From contig SMYP01000074.1 in assembly GCA_007050895.1 (NCBI GenBank), positions 1 to 6,623 on the forward strand: 6,623 nucleotides of DNA, given 5' to 3'. Below are positions 1 through 6,263 of this stretch, piece after piece. This stretch comes from Candidatus Bathyarchaeota archaeon (GTDB lineage: Archaea; Thermoproteota; Bathyarchaeia; Bathyarchaeales; UBA233). Numbering within the stretch: the first letter of the stretch is position 1; each line of letters opens with the position of its first letter. The position numbers and the translations under genes are program-made. Under the pieces are notes generated by a model. That model searched no databases. It saw only the letters and a list, made by a program, of their open reading frames with translations, and was not told the DNA's origin.

Positions 1-245
1 CGAAAAAATCTAGTGGAATAGAAAATCTGGGCGAGCTTGATTTTAAGACAATTGGCGCTATAACTATTGCGTTGGGTCTGTTTTATCTTTGGAATTACCT
101 TACGTGGATTTTCTTTGGAACAGACGAAATCTGGAGCAACTGGTACGTGTGGTTTTTGGGAACCAACAATCTTAACTTGTGGTTATTGGCGATTCCACTG
201 GTTGGTTTGCCACTACTCTTCAAACAACCGGCGTCTAAATGCTGA
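1..245 (+). CDS. C-terminal fragment of an unidentified two-helix membrane protein (5' end outside window)
   Basis: The open frame enters from the left edge (first full codon at base 3) and ends at TGA 243-245, leaving 80 visible residues. It has no start codon in the window, so the N-terminus lies upstream. The visible part opens with a polar segment (SSGIENLGELDFKT). A hydrophobic helix follows at about residues 17-38 (start IGAITIALGLF). Then comes a short Trp-rich polar loop (FGTDEIWSNWYVW), a second helix at about 57-73 (LNLWLLAIPLVGLPLLF) and a short KQPASKC tail. This is a typical pattern for a polytopic membrane protein, and the amino acid composition is far more protein-like than the overlapping frame at 67-258. 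I do not recognise the family. The gene converges on the propeller gene downstream, with 134 bases between the two stop codons, so the two are not co-transcribed. What is seen is the frame and helices; membrane location is inferred. Confidence 0.72.
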   Translation, partial: KKSSGIENLGELDFKTIGAITIALGLFYLWNYLTWIFFGTDEIWSNWYVWFLGTNNLNLWLLAIPLVGLPLLFKQPASKC

Positions 246-340
246 GGTTAACCTATGATTGAAACACGTGATGACTATAATTTGCTTATATGGCTTATCC
301 TTTGAGAGTTTGCGATGCAAGCTTAGAACGATGTTAAATG

Positions 341-357
341 TAAAAAAAGAGGGGAAG
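341..357 (-). terminator. T-tract terminator of propeller gene A
   Basis: On the minus strand, 32-38 bases after the TAA stop of gene A, the transcript would read CTTCCCCTC followed by seven T. This is an archaeal-style U-tract terminator with no obvious hairpin. The equivalent place after gene B (3421-3435) has a similar CTTCCCTTTC plus six T, which supports it as a retained functional element. Confidence 0.5.
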
Positions 358-379
358 CGTGCTTTTGTTTGTTGGTTGC

Positions 380-2971
380 TTACCGTTTGCGAAGCATTAG
401 GATTACTAACAGCCCGATTACTACAATTGCGATTAACGACGCTAATCCTAACCCTAACACATACGTATCAGTCATTGGTGCGGGTGTTGGTGTAGGTGGT
501 GCAGTAGGTGGTGATGCTTGTAGCACTCCCAAAGCAGTTTCTGAGAACGAAGGATAGTATGCATTTGAACCGCCGAACCACGCGTAAACTGTGTATTCGC
601 CTGGAACTAATGGTTCGAACATCAGTCTGTAGAAGCCGCTTTCGTCGCTTGTGGTTGTGCCTACTTCGTAGAAGTTGTTGTTCGGGTCAAGTACGCTAAT
701 AGTAACGTCAACACCAATCATGTCTGCTGGACGTTCAAACTGCTTGTAAACGTATAGCATCCATTCGGTCATGTTGTCGTCGCAAATAGCGGGAACTCCG
801 TCTGGGAACCTTGCTCTTAGACCGTATTCTTCTGTGCCTGGAGATATGTCCGTAACATGGCCTTTCACCATGACGCTATCGCCTTCTGTGACAATATCGC
901 TCGATATAGAAACCTTCGTAGCGCTTGGACCCTTGCCGACACCGTATACTTGTAGGTCGTATGTGTCCATGGTTGCTATTATGCTGTCTCCGATGATGGC
1001 GCGTCCTCCCCATTCGGTTTGACGGAACAAACCGTCGGCTCTGAACACTTCTTCTCCTGTTTCAATGTCGACGGCGACGAAAGGTCCACCTCGGGTTAGG
1101 GGGTCAACTGGTGAGTGTTCGGTGGTGCCCATGTAGAGTTTTCCGTCAGCGATAATTATTGGTCGAATATGCCATTGATTAGACCATAGGACTTGGTTGT
1201 ATGGGTCGTCTGCTTCGTAAGTCCACATTAAATCGCCTGTAGTAGCATTGTAACAGTATAATATTCCGCTCATGCCTTGCGAGAAGTACCTGCCATAAGC
1301 CATACCGCTCTGATGACCTAGATAGTCTAGATAGTTTGTTGATTCAGTTGGACCCCAAATGTGTTTACCTGTTTCAGTGCTGAAACCAACAAGATGTCGT
1401 AGCTCTTTTGCCCAGAAGACTATTGCTCCGTCATCTATGCTAGCAGCTGCAAGACTATTGCTCACATCACCGTCTGCCCAAGTTGAAGGCGCATTCCAGG
1501 TTTCCTTGAACAGCAGATTTCCTTCGTTTCCTGGTTTCAAGCTGATGCCCCATATGGTGATTTCCGTTACACCCATTGTTCCACCAAATGGCGACGAAGT
1601 TTCCGCCTCCCAATCGTAACCGACTATTCTATCATCAATTTTGTAGTCAACGACACTTCCAGTCAAGTCTGCTGGTATTGATACTTCCCACTGATACCCG
1701 TTTAACCCAAGAGGAGTAGCAGGTGTTACAGCAACAGAGCCTTGCGCGTTTGTGACTTTTCCTTGAGGTCTCCAGGAACCCCACACAGGGCTATTTGGAG
1801 TAGTACCCCAGTATGCGTCTATGACAGCAGATGAGTTCCACATTCTCATGGTGTCAGCTCCTAAGTTTACGTTGTAGATGATGATTTCGCCGTGCGGACC
1901 CCTATTACGAGTGCCTGAGGGAGCGTTCTCCCATGTGAACAGGTATCGTGCAGTTAGGGGGTCAAAGAAGTGCCATGCTGCTCCTGTAGGTGCAAAGAAT
2001 CCTCCGGCACTAGAAGTGCAAACTAGGTAAGCGTGGGTGCCGTGGGCGTTGAATGAATCCCAGTAGAAGATCTGACCGAAAGACGGATAGAGGCGGCTGT
2101 CAGTGGGGTCATCATAAGCGTAGAACTCTTTTTCCCATAATATTTCTCCAGTGTGCAAGTCTACACCAACATGCCAGTTGGGAACGTTGGTGCCTCCAAT
2201 GGTATCGAACTTTTGGTAGATGAGTATTCCTTGTATGATTAATGAGTTGGTGAATTTGCCTTCGTATGCGTCTCCCGTGTAGGTGCCTGCATCGCCAAGG
2301 TCGCCTCCAGCTAAGCCGCCGAGCACTAGCGGATGCCTCCAAAGTATGTGTGCAGTCTCTGGAGCATCGTCATTTCCAGGATTCATGAGCTCTCCGCCAA
2401 AGCCATTAGGTTCTAGCCTACTTCCTGCAACGGGGGCCCACCCTCTCAGTTGACTATCTATTGGGCGAGTCCAGTATTCTGTTGGAAGGGGATGTTCTTG
2501 ATAAACAGGTATTGGCTCAGCCTGAACGACAAGCGTTAGTTCAGGACTATAGCTTTCAAGCATAATTGTGCCCACAGCTGTGCTAGGTGGTACTTTGTTA
2601 GCTGTTGTCACTTGTTCTGGGAAGTGTGTCTGCAGAATGTATTCACCCTCCTGTTGAGGCACAAAACTATAGCCAGTACCTCCTGTTGAGTCAGTCCTGA
2701 AAGGTCCAAGCGTCTCAGTGCTACCATCCGGGTGTTTAACCGTAACTGTCAAACCATCCCATCCTTGTTGAGTCACGCTTAACTGCTGCATCATGCCGAT
2801 GTGCAGAAGCGTTTCCTGGCCAACTCCAACGGGATTAGGCGTAGCACCAATGTATGCATAAGTTACTCTAGTCTCTTGTCCAGTAACAACATTCAACGGA
2901 AATAGCGCAATAGCCATAGCAGCAATAAGAAATACAGAAACCGCGATTGCAGTATTTTTGTTTTTAGTCAC
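380..2971 (-). CDS. Surface-anchored PQQ-binding-like beta-propeller protein, copy A
   Basis: This is an 863-residue secreted protein anchored to the outer face of the membrane. Residues 1-31 form a Sec signal peptide (basic KNKN, hydrophobic core AVSVFLIAAMAIALF, probable cleavage near VTG/QE). Residues 36-120 look like a beta-sandwich domain (NPVGVGQ, EGEYILQTHF). The propeller begins near 200 and runs to about 678, with PQQ-type blade motifs DLHTGEILWE (271), DPLTARYLFTWE (337), TETGKHIWG (532), NATTGDLMWTYE (575) and DIETGEEVFRADG (635). A long insert lies between about 355 and 500. An Ig-like domain follows (690-817, including EWMLYVYKQFERP), then a Thr/Pro stalk (821-832), a transmembrane helix (about 838-860) and an RKR tail. 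Sequons N379, N575 and N733 could be glycosylated. The start is GTG at 2971: an in-frame TAA lies 18 bases upstream and AAAGGAG sits 8 bases before it. The second blade motif has TA where TG is usual. I see no adjacent Cys pair or other PQQ-dehydrogenase signature, so a binding or structural surface role is more likely than catalysis. Ligand unknown. Confidence 0.9.
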   Translation of the reverse strand: MTKNKNTAIAVSVFLIAAMAIALFPLNVVTGQETRVTYAYIGATPNPVGVGQETLLHIGMMQQLSVTQQGWDGLTVTVKHPDGSTETLGPFRTDSTGGTGYSFVPQQEGEYILQTHFPEQVTTANKVPPSTAVGTIMLESYSPELTLVVQAEPIPVYQEHPLPTEYWTRPIDSQLRGWAPVAGSRLEPNGFGGELMNPGNDDAPETAHILWRHPLVLGGLAGGDLGDAGTYTGDAYEGKFTNSLIIQGILIYQKFDTIGGTNVPNWHVGVDLHTGEILWEKEFYAYDDPTDSRLYPSFGQIFYWDSFNAHGTHAYLVCTSSAGGFFAPTGAAWHFFDPLTARYLFTWENAPSGTRNRGPHGEIIIYNVNLGADTMRMWNSSAVIDAYWGTTPNSPVWGSWRPQGKVTNAQGSVAVTPATPLGLNGYQWEVSIPADLTGSVVDYKIDDRIVGYDWEAETSSPFGGTMGVTEITIWGISLKPGNEGNLLFKETWNAPSTWADGDVSNSLAAASIDDGAIVFWAKELRHLVGFSTETGKHIWGPTESTNYLDYLGHQSGMAYGRYFSQGMSGILYCYNATTGDLMWTYEADDPYNQVLWSNQWHIRPIIIADGKLYMGTTEHSPVDPLTRGGPFVAVDIETGEEVFRADGLFRQTEWGGRAIIGDSIIATMDTYDLQVYGVGKGPSATKVSISSDIVTEGDSVMVKGHVTDISPGTEEYGLRARFPDGVPAICDDNMTEWMLYVYKQFERPADMIGVDVTISVLDPNNNFYEVGTTTSDESGFYRLMFEPLVPGEYTVYAWFGGSNAYYPSFSETALGVLQASPPTAPPTPTPAPMTDTYVLGLGLASLIAIVVIGLLVILMLRKR
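941..1249. repeat. Near-identical paralogous block, copy A (partner 4022-4330)
   Basis: The block aligns without gaps to 4022-4330 at a constant offset of 3081 bases. Hand comparison gives 7 differences over 941-1141, 18 differences over the 48 bases 1142-1189, and none over 1190-1249. The first segment encodes about residues 611-677 (the last blade region) and the last encodes residues 574-594. Of the seven differences in the first segment, four change the residue (I/V, E/D, I/L, V/I) and three are silent. Such low silent divergence beside a diverged patch suggests recent sequence exchange between the two genes. Confidence 0.75.
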
Positions 2972-2979
2972 TCTTTTTT

Positions 2980-2986
2980 CTCCTTT
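2980..2986 (-). promoter_or_regulatory. Ribosome binding site of propeller gene A
   Basis: The minus strand reads AAAGGAG, 8 bases before the GTG start at 2971. It fixes the start, because an in-frame TAA at 2990-2992 rules out any longer form. The surrounding leader (ATAAAC-TAAAGGAGAAAAAAGA) nearly matches the gene B leader, which has two more bases between the site and its ATG. Confidence 0.8.
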
Positions 2987-3015
2987 AGTTTATACTCTGA
3001 CTGTTATGTTGTATG

Positions 3016-3032
3016 GAATATAACATTTGGGG
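3016..3032 (-). promoter_or_regulatory. Probable TATA/BRE promoter of propeller gene A
   Basis: The minus strand reads CCCCAAATGTTATATTC. GTTATATT (3017-3024) would be the TATA-like element and the preceding CAAAT a weak BRE. It lies 46-53 bases before the GTG start, so a start site about 25 bases downstream would give a short 5' leader carrying the ribosome binding site. The similar distance of the gene B element (49-57 bases) supports the call, but the motif is degenerate and untested. Confidence 0.4.
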
Positions 3033-3040
3033 CTGATTTT

Positions 3041-3420
3041 TTGTTACATTTTAAGCACATAATCGCACCAAGTGGATATAATGGCAAAATCGCAAAGAAT
3101 GATTTCACCGTTAACTATTCTAAAATCCAACTATTATTAAAAAGAGAAGATGTACGAAACATCAGTGAATGGTTGGTGATAGATCTACAGGTTAGCTTCA
3201 AGAAACCAAAAGTATTATATGGGAAAAACTAGGAGGAAAATTGACTCTGCCGATTTTTTTAAAATTCTCTTTAAACAATTTTCTTAGTTTTGGTATGCTT
3301 ACTGGGGCTTCGCAGCCAACTCAAAGGAGACAGTTATTGCAAGTGCCCCCGACTAATGGTTTTAGCCTTTTATGCAAAAACCTCTCAGACCTTTTCCTTG
3401 CACGCATATTTTTGCTATAC
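3041..3420. other. Central part of the A-B spacer with no convincing gene
   Basis: The stretch has two small plus-strand frames, both with TTG starts: 3041-3232 (63 codons, no clear ribosome binding site) and 3241-3453 (70 codons, preceded by AGGAGG four bases before its TTG). Neither product has a recognisable fold, signal peptide or family, and both have low-complexity or shadow-like composition. Bases 3300-3355 are visibly richer in G and C than their surroundings. They hold a short stem (3306-3309 with 3314-3317) that on the minus strand would be capped by a GCGA tetraloop. The short minus-strand frames here are broken by stops (one ends FELAAKPQ), so a decayed gene or mobile-element end is possible but unproven. 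I see no tRNA or repeat array. Confidence 0.35.
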
Positions 3421-3435
3421 AAAAAAGAAAGGGAA
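3421..3435 (-). terminator. T-tract terminator of propeller gene B
   Basis: On the minus strand, 35-40 bases after the TAA stop of gene B, the sequence reads CTTCCCTTTC and then six T. It matches the spacing and sequence style of the element after gene A (341-357), consistent with both having been copied along with the gene. No strong hairpin precedes it, as is usual for archaeal U-tract termination. Confidence 0.5.
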
Positions 3436-3460
3436 GATTGTTTGTGTTTTTGATGTAGTT

Positions 3461-6040
3461 TTAGCGTTTCCTTAACATCAAGACTAGTAGTAGTCCGATT
3501 GCTACTATTGCGATTATTGCGCCTGCACCTAGACTTAACACATACATATCAGTCATCGGCGCGGGAGTCGGTGTAGGTCCTGGAGTAGCTTCAGGTGCTT
3601 CCTCAACCATCAAGTCAGTTTCGTCCCAAGAGCTATAGTATGCTTTGGAGCCAGCGAAAGTGACGAATACCGTGTATTTACCCGGAACTATCGGATTGAA
3701 ATACAAACTGTATTTGCCACTTGAGTCAGAAGTAGTAGTTCCAACCTCATAGTAGTTTCCGTTCGGATCAAAGACCTCAACGACAACGTCAACGCCAACT
3801 ACATCTGCTGGACGCTCGAACTGTTTGTGAACGTACAACATCCATTCGCTCATGTCATCGTCACTTACAGCTGGAACACCGTTCGGGAAGCGGGCCGCCA
3901 CTGCATACTCCTTAGTTCCTGGAGAAACATCAGTCACCATGCCCTTTACTAGAACACCATCACCATATGTGACAACATCATCTTCGATTTCAGCAGTAAT
4001 AGCGCTAGGTCCTTTACCGATACCGTATACTTGTAGGTCGTATGTGTCCATGGTTGCTATTATGCTGTCTCCGATGACGGCGCGTCCGCCCCAGTCGGTT
4101 TGACGGAACAAACCGTCGGCTCTGAACACTTCTTCTCCTGTTTCAAGGTCGATGGCGACGAAAGGTCCGCCTCGGGTTAGAGGGTCAACTGGTGAGTGTT
4201 CGGTGGTGCCCATGTAGAGTTTGCCTCCGGCAAAGAATAGCGGTCGTATGTGCCATTGATTAGCCCACAAGACTTGGTTGTATGGGTCGTCTGCTTCGTA
4301 AGTCCACATTAAATCGCCTGTAGTAGCATTATAACAATAGACTATTCCACTCATGCCTTGCGAGATGAACATACCGTAAGCCACATAGGTGCGATGACCA
4401 AGATAGTCTAGATAGTTTTGCGAGTCAGTTGGACCCCAAAGATATTTTCCTGTGTTAGTGCTGATGCCTATACTGTGTGTCAACTCTTTGGCCCAAAACG
4501 TCATTAATCCGTCCTCTATGCTCGTGGCTGTTAAGCTGACGCTTACGTTACCATTAGCCCAAGAGGAAGGCGTATTATAGACTTCATTGAAAAGCAGATT
4601 TCCTTGCGATCCAGGTTTCAGGCTGATACCCCATGTATTGATTTTAGAAACGCCCATTGTTCCGCCAAAATATGAGCTTTGAGCGACCATGCTATAACCA
4701 ACTATTTTGTCATCAATTGCGTAGTCAACTATACTTCCAGTCAGTCCTGTTGGTATTGATACTTCCCACTGATAGCCGTTTAGTCCAAGAGGCGTGGCAG
4801 GTGTAACTGGGCATTCTCCCGTGGCGTCTGTGATTTTTCCTTGAGGTCTCCAAGAACCCCAGTTAGGGCTGTTGGGACTTGTTCCCCAGTATGCGCCTAT
4901 GACAGCAGAAGAGTTCCACATTCTCATGGTGCCAGCACTTAAGCTAACGCTGTAGATGATGATTTCGCCGTGCGGACCTACGTTGCGAGTGCCTGCTGGA
5001 ACATTCTCCCATGACCATAGCCAGCGTCCAGTCAGGGGGTCGAATGCATGCCATGTGCTCGGTGCACTAGAGAAGAATCCTCCTTGGCTAGAACTGCAAA
5101 TTAAGTATGTGTGAGTGCCGTGAGAGTTGAATGAGTCCCAGTAGAATATCTGACCAAAAGTTGGGTAAATTACCTGATCGGTAGGGTCTCCGTAGGCGTG
5201 GAATTCTTTTTCCCATAGCTTTTCGCCGGTATGCAAATCTACGGCAACATGCCAGTTATCAAGGCCGGTGCCAATTGTGTCGAACTTGCGATAGATGAGT
5301 ATTCCTTGTATGATTAGTGAGTTTTGGAATTTGCCTTCATATGCGTCTCCTGTGTATGCGCCTGCATCTCCAAGGTCGCCTCCGGATAAGCCTCCGAGCA
5401 CTAGTGGATGTTTCCAAAGTATGTGTGCAGTTTCTGGGGCTGCTTCGTTGCCAGTAGCTTTGCCGTTTTCCGGTGATTCCAGCCAGCTTCCTGCGACAGG
5501 GGCCCATCCTCTCAGTTGGCTGTCTATTGGTCGTGTCCAGTATTCTGTTGGAAGTGGATGTTCTTGGTAGATAAGTATTGGTTCTGCTTGAACGACAAGG
5601 GTCAGTTCAGGACTTTGGCTGGCAAGCATTATTGTGCCCGCGGGTGAGCCAGGGGACAAATTGTCAGCTGTTGTCACTTGTTGTGGGAAGTGTGTCTGCA
5701 GAATGTATTCCCCCTCCTCTTGAGGCACAAAAACGTGGCCTGTTCCTCCTGTTGAGTCAGTCCTGAAGGGTCCAAGTGTCTGAGTGGTGCCGTCTGGTTT
5801 CTTAACAGTGACTGTCAAGCCTTCCCATCCTTGTTGTACCAAGCTTAACTGCTGCATTATACCGACGTGCAGAAGTGTTTCTTGGCCGACTCCGACGGGA
5901 TTGGGTGTAGCACCAATATAAGCATGAGTTGCTCTCTCTCCATCAGATTGTGCAACAACAGTATATAACGGAAATAGCGAAATAGCCATAGCAGCAATAA
6001 GAACAGAAATCGCGATTGCAGTAGTTTTGTTTTTTCTCAT
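3461..6040 (-). CDS. Surface-anchored PQQ-binding-like beta-propeller protein, copy B
   Basis: This 859-residue paralogue of gene A is, by eye, roughly 70-75% identical and collinear end to end. It has a signal peptide (1-30, cleavage near VVA/QS), an N-terminal beta-sandwich-like domain (about 38-120), and a propeller from about 200 to 675. Blade motifs are DLHTGEKLWE (268), DPLTGRWLWSWE (334), TNTGKYLWG (528), NATTGDLMWTYE (571) and DLETGEEVFRADG (631). The insert between blades spans about 352-495. An Ig-like domain (about 688-812) leads to a Thr/Pro stalk (819-828), a transmembrane helix (about 833-856) and RKR. Here the second blade motif keeps the canonical TG and W that copy A has lost. 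Sequons are N376, N498 and N571. The ATG at 6040 is the only possible start: an in-frame TAA lies 15 bases upstream, and AAAGGAG sits 10 bases before the ATG. Spacers of 489 and 223 bases on either side, with a separate promoter and terminator, argue for independent transcription. No PQQ-dehydrogenase signature is visible. A surface binding, adhesion or envelope-structure role is inferred; the ligand is unknown. Confidence 0.9.
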   Translation of the reverse strand: MRKNKTTAIAISVLIAAMAISLFPLYTVVAQSDGERATHAYIGATPNPVGVGQETLLHVGIMQQLSLVQQGWEGLTVTVKKPDGTTQTLGPFRTDSTGGTGHVFVPQEEGEYILQTHFPQQVTTADNLSPGSPAGTIMLASQSPELTLVVQAEPILIYQEHPLPTEYWTRPIDSQLRGWAPVAGSWLESPENGKATGNEAAPETAHILWKHPLVLGGLSGGDLGDAGAYTGDAYEGKFQNSLIIQGILIYRKFDTIGTGLDNWHVAVDLHTGEKLWEKEFHAYGDPTDQVIYPTFGQIFYWDSFNSHGTHTYLICSSSQGGFFSSAPSTWHAFDPLTGRWLWSWENVPAGTRNVGPHGEIIIYSVSLSAGTMRMWNSSAVIGAYWGTSPNSPNWGSWRPQGKITDATGECPVTPATPLGLNGYQWEVSIPTGLTGSIVDYAIDDKIVGYSMVAQSSYFGGTMGVSKINTWGISLKPGSQGNLLFNEVYNTPSSWANGNVSVSLTATSIEDGLMTFWAKELTHSIGISTNTGKYLWGPTDSQNYLDYLGHRTYVAYGMFISQGMSGIVYCYNATTGDLMWTYEADDPYNQVLWANQWHIRPLFFAGGKLYMGTTEHSPVDPLTRGGPFVAIDLETGEEVFRADGLFRQTDWGGRAVIGDSIIATMDTYDLQVYGIGKGPSAITAEIEDDVVTYGDGVLVKGMVTDVSPGTKEYAVAARFPNGVPAVSDDDMSEWMLYVHKQFERPADVVGVDVVVEVFDPNGNYYEVGTTTSDSSGKYSLYFNPIVPGKYTVFVTFAGSKAYYSSWDETDLMVEEAPEATPGPTPTPAPMTDMYVLSLGAGAIIAIVAIGLLLVLMLRKR
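4022..4330. repeat. Near-identical paralogous block, copy B (partner 941-1249)
   Basis: This is the gene B counterpart of the block at 941-1249. Bases 4022-4222 differ from the partner at 7 of 201 positions, 4223-4270 at 18 of 48, and 4271-4330 at none of 60. The diverged patch encodes the change from PIIIADG (copy A) to PLFFAGG (copy B), next to an invariant NQWHIRP. Confidence 0.75.
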
Positions 6041-6050
6041 TTTCTTTTTT

Positions 6051-6057
6051 CTCCTTT
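6051..6057 (-). promoter_or_regulatory. Ribosome binding site of propeller gene B
   Basis: The minus strand reads AAAGGAG, 10 bases before the ATG at 6040. An in-frame TAA at 6056-6058 overlaps the site and excludes an upstream start. Confidence 0.8.
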
Positions 6058-6088
6058 AAGTTTATGCTGTCGTTCTTTTACATTGTAG

Positions 6089-6100
6089 ATATTTAATAGG
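6089..6100 (-). promoter_or_regulatory. Probable TATA promoter of propeller gene B
   Basis: The minus strand reads CCTATTAAATAT. ATTAAATAT (6089-6097) is a good archaeal TATA-like element, 49-57 bases before the ATG. The preceding ACAAACAACC is a possible, weak BRE. Predicted initiation near 6065 would leave a short leader with the AAAGGAG site. Confidence 0.45.
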
Positions 6101-6147
6101 TTGTTTGTGGTGCCTGAACTTACAAGTTGAAACGCACGCAGATGTTG

Positions 6148-6193
6148 AAAAATGCATGAATTTAAAGCCCAGGCGGGATGAAAATTGCATCCC
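6148..6193 (-). terminator. Possible hairpin terminator after the third surface-protein gene
   Basis: Bases 6175-6180 (GGGATG) and 6188-6193 (CATCCC) form a perfect 6-bp inverted repeat with a 7-base loop. On the minus strand it lies about 70 bases past the stop of the third gene and is followed by TTTAAA and then a run of five T (6148-6152). It could end or process that transcript before the gene B promoter at 6089-6100. The T run is short and well separated from the stem, so confidence is low. Confidence 0.3.
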
Positions 6194-6263
6194 AAACCTT
6201 CTGAGCCTTCTAATGCCCAACCGACTATCCTGTAACCAGTAATTCAGATGTTTCATCGAACAC

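Noticed and set aside
67..258. Plus-strand frame of 63 codons at the left edge
   Set aside because: It overlaps, in another frame, the open frame that enters from the left and encodes clear membrane helices; its own product has no helix pattern or domain.
268..274. GTGATGA matching a C box of an archaeal C/D guide RNA
   Set aside because: No CTGA D or D' box follows within about 70 bases and no terminal stem is visible, so this is probably a chance match.
380..480. PGF-CTERM archaeosortase tail
   Set aside because: There is no PGF motif before the helix in either copy; if it is a sorting signal, it is a different one.
2112..2342. Minus-strand frame of 76 codons inside gene A
   Set aside because: It is Arg- and His-rich shadow sequence in an alternative frame of a strongly supported coding region.
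380..2971. PQQ-dependent alcohol or glucose dehydrogenase
   Set aside because: Only the general blade motif is present. The adjacent Cys-Cys and the catalytic-site pattern of quinoprotein dehydrogenases are not visible, and the Ig-like domains plus a membrane anchor fit a surface protein better.
3290..3475. Plus-strand frame of 61 codons in the A-B spacer
   Set aside because: It runs into the end of gene B, overlaps another small frame, lacks a good ribosome binding site and has no recognisable product.
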